In this document: positions 1 through 5,934 of the stretch, piece after piece
Layout: each line of letters begins with the position of its first letter
Numbering within the stretch: position 1 is the first letter of the stretch
NCBI GenBank assembly: GCA_949878535.1
Contig: CATLAS010000038.1
Location: 1-7,316 of the forward strand
Reading direction: 5' to 3'
Length of the DNA stretch: 7,316 nt
From: an uncultured Eubacteriales bacterium
GTDB taxonomy: Bacteria; Bacillota; Clostridia; Oscillospirales; CAG-272
Notes under the pieces: generated by a model
The model's input: only the letters and a program-made list of their open reading frames with translations
Databases searched by the model: none
What the model was told of the DNA's origin: nothing
Position numbers and translations under genes: made by a program

Positions 1-402
1 GGCAGGGCGGAAGTGTATGCAAGTAAAAATCGGGTTTTGGATTCAGCTGTGGACGCCCTTGGCATGGGTGTGGGCTTCACTTTGGCGCTTCTTGCTATGG
101 CGGCGCTCCGTGAAATATTCGGTGCAGGTTCCTTTATGGGATGGGAAATCCCCTTCCTGTCCAAGTTTGCTGTCCCGATTTTGATTAATTCTCCCGGTGG
201 ATTCTTTGTGTTCGGGATTTTGATTGCCATAGTAAACTGTATTACAAAAAGAAAAACTGGCAGAGATTTCGGATGCACAGGCTGTCCTTCGGCGGCTGTG
301 TGCGGAGCCAATGACGGCAGTCTGCAAAAGGCTGCCGAAAAGGATCGGGCAGCAGGATCCGGCAAGGACTGCGATGATACTGCACAGGAGGGCGGAAAAT
401 GA
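1..402 (+). CDS. rnfE: Rnf electron transport complex subunit E (RnfE), 5'-truncated by the window edge
   Basis: This is the C-terminal part of RnfE (RsxE/NqrD family), an integral membrane subunit of the ferredoxin:NAD+ oxidoreductase that pumps Na+ or H+. The frame is open from base 1 and reads G-R-A-E-V-Y-A-S-K-N, the family block that normally follows the conserved membrane cysteine, so that cysteine lies just outside the window. The GTG at 13 is internal, not the start. The fragment has 133 codons; the family is usually about 200 residues, so roughly the first third is missing. Hydrophobic segments fall at fragment residues about 20-37 and 57-79, with the conserved L-R-E-I-F-G-A-G block between them. 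After the last membrane segment (KRKTGRD, positive and so probably cytoplasmic) comes a hydrophilic tail of about 50 residues with cysteines at fragment positions 92, 95, 101 and 124. The stop overlaps the rnfA start (ATGA). Identity is secure from sequence and context; the role of the tail is unknown. Confidence 0.95.
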   Translation, partial: GRAEVYASKNRVLDSAVDALGMGVGFTLALLAMAALREIFGAGSFMGWEIPFLSKFAVPILINSPGGFFVFGILIAIVNCITKRKTGRDFGCTGCPSAAVCGANDGSLQKAAEKDRAAGSGKDCDDTAQEGGK

Positions 403-995
403 TGCGGGATTTGGTAATTATCATCTTCACCGCAATGTTGGTGAATAACTATGTGCTGGTGCGTTTTCTGGGGATCTGCCCGTTTCTCGGTGTATCGAAA
501 AAGCTTCATTCCGCGGTGGGCATGGGGCTTGCAGTTACCTTTGTTATGCTCCTTGCAACAGCCGCTACGTGGCCAATTCAAACGTATGTTTTGTCAGAAT
601 TTCATTTGGAATATCTGCAAACCATTGTATTTATTCTCATAATTGCCGCGCTGGTACAGCTTGTGGAGATTGTTCTGAAACGGTATATTCCGGCGCTGCA
701 TCGCTCTCTTGGCATATACCTACCCCTGATTACGACGAACTGCGCCGTGCTTGGCGTGGCGAAAAACAATATTTCCGAAGGATATGCAACTTTTATAGAA
801 GCAATGGCAAACGCCCTTGGCTGCGGTCTTGGATTTTTGCTTGCCATGGTGCTGTTTGCAGGGGTTCGTATGCGCATTGAAACGGCAAAACCGCCTAAAT
901 GCTTTGAGGGTATGCCGATCACGCTTATATCCGCATCCATTGTGGCGCTAGCATTTTACGGCTTTGCCGGTGTGATCGACAATATGTTTCTGTAA
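399..995 (+). CDS. rnfA: Rnf electron transport complex subunit A (RnfA)
   Basis: RnfA (RsxA/NqrE family) is a six-helix membrane subunit of the Rnf complex and pairs with RnfE. At 198 residues it is close to the usual length of about 190. Two family signatures are visible: G-I-C-P-F-L-G-V-S with Cys27, and P-L-I-T-T-N-C-A-V-L-G-V-A with Cys115. In related Rnf/NQR complexes the equivalent cysteines, together with two from RnfE/NqrD, hold an intramembrane [2Fe-2S] cluster; that role is known for the family and inferred here. Hydrophobic stretches fall at about 5-24, 38-58, 72-92, 103-121, 133-153 and 170-195. Two adjacent ATGs are possible starts, at 399 (overlapping the rnfE stop as ATGA) and at 402. 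The AGGAGG at 386-391 lies 7 or 10 nt upstream, so either could be used. The gene sits between rnfE and rnfB in the standard order, and its expression is probably translationally coupled to rnfE. Confidence 0.97.
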   Translation: MMRDLVIIIFTAMLVNNYVLVRFLGICPFLGVSKKLHSAVGMGLAVTFVMLLATAATWPIQTYVLSEFHLEYLQTIVFILIIAALVQLVEIVLKRYIPALHRSLGIYLPLITTNCAVLGVAKNNISEGYATFIEAMANALGCGLGFLLAMVLFAGVRMRIETAKPPKCFEGMPITLISASIVALAFYGFAGVIDNMFL

Positions 996-1009
996 AGGAG
1001 GAAAGCGGG

Positions 1010-1855
1010 ATGCTGAATGCAATTTTGCCTGCCGCAGTATGCGTGGCGGGTATCGGATTGATTTGCGCAGTCATTCTTGTCATTGCCGCCAGATTTATGG
1101 CGGTGCGGGAAAAATCCCAGGAAAAAGAGCTGCGAGCATGCCTTCCCGGTGTGAACTGCGGTGCGTGTGGGTATCCCGGATGCGACGGATACGCGGCCGC
1201 GCTGGCAGAGGGAACGGAGAAACGTACCAATTTATGCATTCCCGGCGGGGATGCAGTTTCGGAGAAAATTTCCCAGATGCTGGGTGTGGAATTTCAGGAT
1301 ACTGTAGAAGAGGTAGCAGTGATCCATTGCTGCGGCGATTGCGAACATGCGGCGAAAAAAGCGGATTACAGTGGCATTCAGACATGCAGCGGCGCAAAAA
1401 TGCTGTATGGCGGGGAGATGGCATGCACTTATGGTTGCCTGGGAAAAGGGGACTGTGCGGCGATTTGTCCATATGACGCGATTTATATGGAAAAAGGAAT
1501 TGCCCATGTGCACGCGCCCAAATGTGTGGGCTGCGGACTTTGTGTGAAAGCCTGCCCGAATCAAATTATAACGCTGATGCCGGATACAAAACGGGAAGTG
1601 ATTGCATGCAGCAATAAAGAAAAGGGCGCTGTTGCCCGGAAGAAATGTACGAACGCCTGTATTGCGTGCAGAAAGTGCGAAAAAATCTGCCCGACCGGGG
1701 CGATCACAGTAGAGGAAAATCTTGCCCGGATTGATTATGATAAATGTATTGTTTGCGGAAAGTGCCGGACGGTATGTCCGGTTGGATGTATTCTCGGTGG
1801 GGATCATTCCGGCAGACATCGATTTTCGGAGGATAATCGTGGCGGCAGAGAATAA
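1010..1855 (+). CDS. rnfB: Rnf electron transport complex subunit B, polyferredoxin (RnfB)
   Basis: RnfB is the iron-sulfur subunit thought to take electrons from reduced ferredoxin into the Rnf complex. An N-terminal membrane anchor (about residues 5-30) is followed by the Rnf-type 4Fe-4S domain C-L-P-G-V-N-C-G-A-C-G-Y-P-G-C with Cys50, 53, 58 and 76. A conserved linker contains H-C-C-G-D-C (107, 108, 111) and Cys126. Four ferredoxin-like motifs follow: Cys139/143/149/153, Cys172/175/178/182, Cys217/220/223/227 (with extra Cys200 and Cys213), and Cys246/249/252/256. That makes at least five clusters, more than the three of proteobacterial RnfB and in line with clostridial RnfB. It has 281 residues and ends in a short basic/acidic tail rich in Gly and Arg. 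The start is supported by AAAGGAGG at 994-1001, 8 nt from the ATG. It lies 14 nt after rnfA, and its 3' end overlaps the next gene by 17 nt. Confidence 0.97.
   Translation: MLNAILPAAVCVAGIGLICAVILVIAARFMAVREKSQEKELRACLPGVNCGACGYPGCDGYAAALAEGTEKRTNLCIPGGDAVSEKISQMLGVEFQDTVEEVAVIHCCGDCEHAAKKADYSGIQTCSGAKMLYGGEMACTYGCLGKGDCAAICPYDAIYMEKGIAHVHAPKCVGCGLCVKACPNQIITLMPDTKREVIACSNKEKGAVARKKCTNACIACRKCEKICPTGAITVEENLARIDYDKCIVCGKCRTVCPVGCILGGDHSGRHRFSEDNRGGRE
1828..1832 (+). promoter_or_regulatory. Ribosome binding site that sets the GTG start of the NusG domain II gene
   Basis: GGAGG inside the last codons of rnfB lies 6 nt upstream of the GTG at 1839. It decides the start of the next gene in favour of 1839 over the in-frame ATG at 1722, which would need a 134-nt overlap with the conserved last ferredoxin motif of rnfB. 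Confidence 0.8.
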
Positions 1856-2201
1856 AAAACGCCGTCGGGATATGCTGCTGATTGGGGGAGTTTTGCTGAT
1901 CAGCGGCATAGCACTGCTATTGACATTGCTTTTCAGGGCACCGGGGGATCAGGTGGTGGTAGAAGTAGACGGAGCAGTGTTTGGAACATACGATTTGCAT
2001 AAAGATGCGGAGATTCAGATTGAGACAGAAAACGGCGGATATAATGTGCTTGTAATTACAGATGGATTTGCTGCGGTTACGCAGGCGAGCTGTCCGGATA
2101 AGCTGTGTGTGCACCAGCACAGAATCAGCCACAGCGATGAAAGCATCATCTGTTTGCCCAACAAAGTGGTTATATCTATTGTAACGCATAATGAAACCTG
2201 A
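1839..2201 (+). CDS. Membrane-anchored NusG domain II-containing protein
   Basis: A 120-residue protein of the NusG domain II family (COG5341-like), a small beta-rich domain found in Firmicutes next to Rnf or respiratory genes; despite the name it is not the transcription factor NusG. Residues 5-10 are basic (KKRRR), 12-32 form one transmembrane helix, and about 38-118 form the domain on the outer face (positive-inside rule). Visible family features are V-V-V-E-V-D-G-x-x-x-G-T-Y near 39-51, the motif A-S-C-P-D-K-L-C (Cys85, Cys90), and I-I-C-L-P-N-K-V-V (Cys105). The S-C-P-D-x-x-C pair and third cysteine suggest a redox or metal function, which is inference. The start is GTG 1839 with GGAGG 6 nt upstream; a longer frame from ATG 1722 only shadows rnfB. 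The next gene begins 14 nt downstream, so it is almost certainly co-transcribed with rnfB. The biochemical role is unknown. Confidence 0.87.
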   Translation: MAAENKKRRRDMLLIGGVLLISGIALLLTLLFRAPGDQVVVEVDGAVFGTYDLHKDAEIQIETENGGYNVLVITDGFAAVTQASCPDKLCVHQHRISHSDESIICLPNKVVISIVTHNET

Positions 2202-2215
2202 AAGGCGTGTAGTTT

Positions 2216-2716
2216 ATGAAACAGAAAACCCAGACGCTGGCACTGCTTGGCATGTGTACGGCTGCTGCAATGATTTTGTCATATGTGGAGAGTTTTATTC
2301 CCTCCCTCAGTCCGGGACTGAAAATCGGACTTCCCAATGTTGTTATTGTTTTTGTTTTGTATCGTTTTGGCTGGCTTGCAGCCGGCGCAGTATCTCTGAT
2401 CCGGGTACTGCTGACGGCGCTCTCGTTTGGCAGTATGTTAAGCTTGGCATACGGAGCAGCCGGTGCGATACTCAGTCTTGTCATTATGGCGCTGCTGCGT
2501 AAAACACAGTTATTTTCTGCGGTTGGAGTCAGCGTTGCGGGAGGCGTAGCACATAATACGGCGCAGATCATTGTTGCTGCGGCGGTGATGGATACGCATC
2601 AGGTTTTGTATTATCTTCCTTTACTTATTATTGGAGGTACTGCCGCCGGCATATTGGTAGGGATTGCTGGGGGGATCTTGCTTGCACGCCTGCCTCAGAA
2701 ACATGCTGTTAAATGA
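2216..2716 (+). CDS. Gx transporter family membrane protein (Hpre_diP_synt_I / COG4769 type)
   Basis: A 166-residue hydrophobic protein that fits the family historically named 'heptaprenyl diphosphate synthase component I' and now often called Gx transporter, resembling the small substrate-binding subunits of ECF uptake systems. Recognisable blocks are L-S-Y-V-E-S-F-I-P (21-29), P-G-L-K-I-G-L-P-N (33-41), A-V-S-L-I-R-V-L-L (58-66), and G-V-S-V-A-G-G-V-A-H-N-T-A-Q (104-117). Five or six membrane helices are predicted by eye (about 7-27, 38-56, 58-75, 78-95, 103-124, 130-158). The start at 2216 has a modest AAAGGCG site at 2201-2207, 8 nt upstream and touching the preceding stop. It is the last gene of the Rnf operon; no intrinsic terminator is seen after it. 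In Firmicutes this family often sits beside NusG domain II proteins, as here. Substrate unknown; the prenyl synthase name should not be taken as function. Confidence 0.88.
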   Translation: MKQKTQTLALLGMCTAAAMILSYVESFIPSLSPGLKIGLPNVVIVFVLYRFGWLAAGAVSLIRVLLTALSFGSMLSLAYGAAGAILSLVIMALLRKTQLFSAVGVSVAGGVAHNTAQIIVAAAVMDTHQVLYYLPLLIIGGTAAGILVGIAGGILLARLPQKHAVK

Positions 2717-2739
2717 AAAAGGATTGTTTTTCTCAACAA

Positions 2740-2792
2740 TTTATGTAAAAATTGTGATCCTGTTTAAATTAAACATGGCAATTTTACATAAA
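2740..2792. repeat. Nested AT-rich inverted repeat upstream of the LRR gene promoter
   Basis: An outer dyad pairs TTTATGTAAAAATTG (2740-2754) with CAATTTTACATAAA (2779-2792), differing by one extra A. An inner palindrome TGTTTAA-A-TTAAACA occupies 2761-2775, flanked by CC and GG with a one-base bulge. The right arm ends 4 bp before the -35 element of the downstream promoter. No T-run follows either arm on either strand, so it does not look like an intrinsic terminator. The inner 7-1-7 geometry resembles a dimeric repressor operator such as those of Fur-family regulators, but the bases do not match a consensus I can assign. The 2717-2978 spacer holds only this dyad, the promoter and the leader. 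Confidence 0.7.
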
Positions 2793-2796
2793 AACC

Positions 2797-2825
2797 TTGA
2801 CAAAAATGTGAGGGTATGATATGCT
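2797..2825 (+). promoter_or_regulatory. Probable sigma-A-type promoter for the LRR-dockerin gene
   Basis: A consensus -35 TTGACA (2797-2802) is followed after 17 bp by TATGCT (2820-2825), which matches four of six positions of the -10 consensus. A TG at 2817-2818 one base upstream makes an extended -10. Transcription would start near 2832 and leave a leader of about 147 nt. No clear hairpin or known riboswitch is visible in that leader. A modest ribosome binding site AAAGGA (2964-2969) lies 9 nt before the ATG at 2979. Confidence 0.75.
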
Positions 2826-2978
2826 AAATGTGAAAAAGGTAGATAGTGGAGCGGTGTCTCTTTCAGATAACATTGCTTTCCTGTGTTCGGTTGCGGCTGT
2901 TCATGCTGTGCCTTGCTTCCGACAGTGGATGTCTGCCGTAATTTGTGATACTTTTACAGTCAGAAAGGATTCAGAAAG

Positions 2979-4859
2979 ATGAAAAAACTGATTGCATGCT
3001 TGCTGGTGTTGTCTATGCTGCTTGGCGGTATGATACTGGCAATTGGTGCTGCCGGGGAAGAATCGGAACCGGAACGAATTCCTGCAGAATACGGTCCCGT
3101 TACTAAAGAAGATTTGAATAACGGAGTGGTTGCCGAGTATAAACCTCGCGGCACAAATAAACAGATTGGCGATAACCTGTACTGTCAAGTTTATTGGTAC
3201 GCTATGAGAAAAGGCGGTACGCAATACTTTGAAGCCGTTATCACGGGAAGCGGCACAATGAACGATTACCAAAAAGGTCTTAATATGATCAGCTCTGATA
3301 CAAAGAAGGTCAGCAGAGTTTTCATTGCAGACGGAACGACCAACATTGGTGCCTATGCTTTTAACGGTATGGAGAGGCTGGAATATGTTTCCATTCCTGA
3401 CAGCGTGAAAACTATCGGCAATAATGCATTTTATGGCACTGGCATGAAGACGGTGAAACTTCCTGACAGTATCACCTCTATTGGCGATTACGGATTTGCT
3501 TATTGTGCTTCTTTGACATCCATTGAACTTCCCGATGAATTGACTTCTATCGGTGAATATGCATTCTTCCGCTGCCCTGTGCTTGCTTCGGTAGATATGG
3601 GTGTAAAGGTTCAAACCATTGGTGAGCGGGCGTTTGCTTACGACCCGGAATTGACTGCTCTTGCAATTCCTGATTCCGTAACGGAAATGGGTGATTACAT
3701 ATTCCTTAGTTCTGGCGTAAAGAACCTCCGGGTTCCTGCTGCAATCAACTATGTATCGGAAAACACCTTCAGCGGTAACCGTGCAATGGAAACGATTGAA
3801 CTGCATGAGGGTATTACAGAAATTAGAGATACAGCGTTCTTCATGTGTACTTCTTTGCAGTCTGTCAATGTTCCGGATTCTGTAACTTCCATTGGTAAAT
3901 CCGCATTCGGAAGCTGTGAATCCTTGACCAGTGTTCGCCTGCCTGCAACAATGGAGGCAGTAGGAGAAAACGCTTTCTATGGTTGTAAATCTCTTGAATC
4001 GGTTGTATATCCTGCCGGCGTTGGTGCAATCGGTGACATGACATTCTATGAGTGCGCTGCACTGAAATCTGTTGCGATTCCTTCTGATGTAACTTCTATC
4101 GGCAAGGCTGCTTTCCGCGGATGTACTACGCTCGCAGAGATCACACTGCCGGAAGGTCTTACAAAGTTGGATAAATCTGCTCTCAGAGATTGTAAAGCAC
4201 TTACTTCTGTAACCATTCCTGCTGGTGTTACTGTTTTGGAAGATTACGCTTTCATGGGTTGCGATGCATTGACAACAGTAAATGCACCCGATACTGTAAC
4301 AGATATTGGCAGAAAAGTATTTGCAGAATCTGGTTTGACCAGCTTCAAGGTGCCTGCTTCTACCAGAGCAATTGGCTATGGTGCATTCTATGAATGCGAG
4401 GCACTTGAGGACGTAACAATTTCTGATGCAGTTGTAACAATTGGCAATTATGCATTTGCTCGCTGTGGTGCTCTCAAGTCTTTGGTTATTCCGGATTCTG
4501 TTAAGAGAATTGGAACAGGCGCTTATGGATATAAGGCAACTCTGAAAGAGGGCGCAGTTATTTTCAGTGATGCAACTATTTACGGATCCTCTTCTTCCGC
4601 TGCACAGAAATTTGCAGAAGATATGGGCCTCCAGTTTGCAGATGTGTCCAGCATGTCAACGGTTGCTTATGCAGCTGATTCTGTACGGTACTTTGGAGAC
4701 CTTAACAACGACCAGATTGTTGATAACAATGATGTACAGCAGATGCGGAATGCATTGTCTAACGGAACTGCTGTTGCAGATGAAATTTCTGATATCAACG
4801 GTGACGGTGTGATTGACGCACTGGATGCACTGGCATTGCAGACAATGATTGCAGGCTAA
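2979..4859 (+). CDS. Secreted BspA-type leucine-rich repeat protein with C-terminal type I dockerin
   Basis: A 626-residue exported protein. Residues 1-25 are a signal peptide (MKKLIACLLV, hydrophobic core, Ala/Gly near 21-25; no lipobox cysteine). Residues about 65-96 form an N-terminal strand region including I-T-G-S-G-T-M-N-D-Y, typical of the start of such proteins. About 18 repeats of 22-23 residues (LRR_5/BspA type) cover 111-520, with the pattern L-x-x-V-x-I-P-D-S-V-T-x-I-G-x-x-A-F-x-x-C. A T-I-Y-G cap segment (533-553) and a linker follow. Residues 572-626 form a type I dockerin: motif one has Asp574, Asn576, Asp578, Asp582 and Asp585, motif two has Asp605, Asn607, Asp609, Asp613 and Asp616. 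Dockerins bind cohesins of scaffoldins, so the protein may be displayed on a cell-surface or cellulosome-like assembly, with the repeats binding a protein or glycan ligand. It has its own promoter and terminator. Ligand and partner cohesin are unknown; no enzyme domain is visible. Confidence 0.93.
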   Translation: MKKLIACLLVLSMLLGGMILAIGAAGEESEPERIPAEYGPVTKEDLNNGVVAEYKPRGTNKQIGDNLYCQVYWYAMRKGGTQYFEAVITGSGTMNDYQKGLNMISSDTKKVSRVFIADGTTNIGAYAFNGMERLEYVSIPDSVKTIGNNAFYGTGMKTVKLPDSITSIGDYGFAYCASLTSIELPDELTSIGEYAFFRCPVLASVDMGVKVQTIGERAFAYDPELTALAIPDSVTEMGDYIFLSSGVKNLRVPAAINYVSENTFSGNRAMETIELHEGITEIRDTAFFMCTSLQSVNVPDSVTSIGKSAFGSCESLTSVRLPATMEAVGENAFYGCKSLESVVYPAGVGAIGDMTFYECAALKSVAIPSDVTSIGKAAFRGCTTLAEITLPEGLTKLDKSALRDCKALTSVTIPAGVTVLEDYAFMGCDALTTVNAPDTVTDIGRKVFAESGLTSFKVPASTRAIGYGAFYECEALEDVTISDAVVTIGNYAFARCGALKSLVIPDSVKRIGTGAYGYKATLKEGAVIFSDATIYGSSSSAAQKFAEDMGLQFADVSSMSTVAYAADSVRYFGDLNNDQIVDNNDVQQMRNALSNGTAVADEISDINGDGVIDALDALALQTMIAG

Positions 4860-4876
4860 AATAAAAAATAAGAGTA

Positions 4877-4911
4877 AAAAAGTCTCACGAATTTGTTTCG
4901 TGAGACTTTTT
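4877..4911 (+). terminator. Intrinsic terminator after the LRR-dockerin gene
   Basis: The arms AGTCTCACGAA (4881-4891) and TTCGTGAGACT (4897-4907) are perfectly complementary around a 5-nt loop. The stem extends through AAAA/TTTT to 15 bp and ends in a T-run at 4907-4911. The A-run on the left gives a T-run on the minus strand as well, so it may also stop transcripts that read past tpiA. Confidence 0.92.
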
Positions 4912-5002
4912 GCAGTTAGTGTAAAAAATAAATAAGAACCCAGCCTTACCAAATGCAATTAAAAATTGTGGATGGTGCCTTGAACCCATATTATATCCAT
5001 AA

Positions 5003-5034
5003 TAAAAGGCCACCGACTTTTGTCGATGGCCTTT
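5003..5034 (-). terminator. Intrinsic terminator after tpiA
   Basis: On the minus strand AAAGGCCATCGAC (5034-5022) pairs with GTCGGTGGCCTTT (5017-5005) around an AAAA loop. The single non-Watson-Crick position is a U-G wobble in the minus-strand RNA but a C-A mismatch on the plus strand, which points to function on the minus strand. A T-rich run (TTTTATT) follows. It begins 16 nt after the tpiA stop. Confidence 0.9.
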
Positions 5035-5049
5035 CAACCATAATCTCAG

Positions 5050-5817
5050 TTACTGCGCAGCAGTAACAATTGCATCAAATTTTTCAGGAACCAGAGAAGC
5101 GCCGCCAATCAGCCCGCCATCTACATGATATTTTGCCAAAAGTTCAGCAGCGTTGCCATCGTTCATGCTTCCACCATACTGAATTGTAGTTGCTTCCGCA
5201 ACTTTTTCGCCATACATGCCAGCCAAAACGCTGCGGATCAGACCGCATGCTTCGTCAGCCTGCTGAGGGGTAGCTGTCAACCCTGTTCCAATAGCCCATA
5301 CAGGTTCATATGCAATGATAACTTTCTGCATTTCTTCAGCACTTACGCCTGCCAGTGCAAGCTTTGTCTGCATAGAAAGAATTTCGTCAGTAATGTTGCT
5401 CTGACGTTCTTCCAAAACTTCACCTACACAAAGAATTACAGTCAGTCCGGCAGCAAGTGCAGCCTTTGTCCGCTGATTTACAGTTGTGTCTGTCTCGCCG
5501 AAATACTGTCTGCGTTCGCTGTGACCGATGATTACATATTCAACACCGGTTTCCAGAAGCATGTCCGCAGAAATTTCGCCGGTATACGCGCCGCTTTTTT
5601 CAAAATGTACATTCTGTGCGCCAATTTTTATGTTTGTGCCTTTGGCTGCTGTGACTGCTGCGTCAATATCTACAAAAGGAACGCACAAAACAATGTCGCA
5701 TCCGTTTTTGCCGCTTACAAGTGCAGCAGTTTTTTCAATTGCTTCCTTTGCCTTAGAAGGTGTCATGTTCATTTTCCAGTTGCCGGCGATTATAGCCTTA
5801 CGTGTTGCTTTATTCAT
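5050..5817 (-). CDS. tpiA: Triose-phosphate isomerase
   Basis: Interconverts dihydroxyacetone phosphate and glyceraldehyde 3-phosphate in glycolysis and gluconeogenesis; a cytoplasmic TIM-barrel dimer. The 255-residue length is normal for the family. Key features are A-G-N-W-K-M-N with Asn13 and Lys15, I-I-G-H-S-E-R-R with electrophile His99, A-Y-E-P-V-W-A-I-G-T-G with catalytic base Glu171 and flexible loop 6 (172-179), and the phosphate-binding I-Q-Y-G-G-S-M (212-218) and G-G-L-I-G-G-A-S-L (234-242). The start ATG has AAAGGA (plus-strand 5829-5834) 11 nt upstream, slightly long but adequate. It lies 117 nt downstream of pgk, separated by a strong hairpin. I see no convincing separate promoter, so co-transcription with pgk is likely. 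The terminator at 5003-5034 follows. Confidence 0.98.
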   Translation of the reverse strand: MNKATRKAIIAGNWKMNMTPSKAKEAIEKTAALVSGKNGCDIVLCVPFVDIDAAVTAAKGTNIKIGAQNVHFEKSGAYTGEISADMLLETGVEYVIIGHSERRQYFGETDTTVNQRTKAALAAGLTVILCVGEVLEERQSNITDEILSMQTKLALAGVSAEEMQKVIIAYEPVWAIGTGLTATPQQADEACGLIRSVLAGMYGEKVAEATTIQYGGSMNDGNAAELLAKYHVDGGLIGGASLVPEKFDAIVTAAQ

Positions 5818-5848
5818 AATAGAAAAGTTCCTTTATTTGTAATATAGT

Positions 5849-5865
5849 TTGCACTGCATGTGCAA
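5849..5865. repeat. Short inverted repeat in the tpiA leader
   Basis: TTGCAC and GTGCAA are perfect complements around a 5-nt spacer (TGCAT on the plus strand), 32 bp upstream of the tpiA start. It could be an operator or a small leader hairpin. The arms are only 6 bp, so chance cannot be excluded. Confidence 0.4.
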
Positions 5866-5893
5866 CTTTATAAATTTCTTCAATAAATTTGTC

Positions 5894-5922
5894 TGCGCGC
5901 AGTCTCAGCGAGACTGCGCGCA
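5894..5922 (-). repeat. Strong GC-rich hairpin between pgk and tpiA, without a U-tract
   Basis: TGCGCGCAGTCTC (5894-5906) and GAGACTGCGCGCA (5910-5922) form a perfect 13-bp stem with a 3-nt loop, beginning 12 nt after the pgk stop. Neither strand shows a following T-run; the minus strand continues AGACAAATTTATTG. It is therefore a poor intrinsic terminator. It more likely acts as an intercistronic mRNA element, for example one that blocks 3' exonucleases after cleavage or partly attenuates tpiA. That function is inference. Confidence 0.75.
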
Positions 5923-5934
5923 AATTGTAAAGAC

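Noticed and set aside
1722..1838. Extended N-terminus of the NusG domain II protein from ATG 1722
   Set aside because: It would overlap the last ferredoxin motif of rnfB by 134 nt. The GTG at 1839 has a well-spaced GGAGG and yields the expected basic-then-helix N-terminus.
2740..2792. The AT-rich dyad as the Rnf operon terminator
   Set aside because: The stem is AT-rich with an internal loop and bulges, and no T-run follows the right arm on the plus strand or the left arm on the minus strand.
2901..3806. Long open frame on the minus strand opposite the start of the LRR gene (301 codons)
   Set aside because: It is antisense to the signal peptide and the regular LRR repeats, has no recognisable domain, is rich in His/Arg/Cys as expected for a shadow frame, and has no ribosome binding site I could support.
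3312..4530. Tandem DNA repeats in the LRR gene as a CRISPR or satellite array
   Set aside because: The periodicity of about 69 nt is explained by the 22-23-residue protein repeat. The DNA copies are diverged and lie in one continuous reading frame.
5125..5847. 240-codon plus-strand open frame opposite tpiA
   Set aside because: It is the antisense shadow of an intact tpiA, very rich in Cys and Phe, with no family resemblance.
5835..5870. Separate promoter for tpiA (minus-strand TATATT near 5848-5843)
   Set aside because: The only -35-like hexamer nearby, TTGCAC, is 13 bp away, too short a spacing, and is part of a small inverted repeat. Evidence is insufficient for a promoter call.
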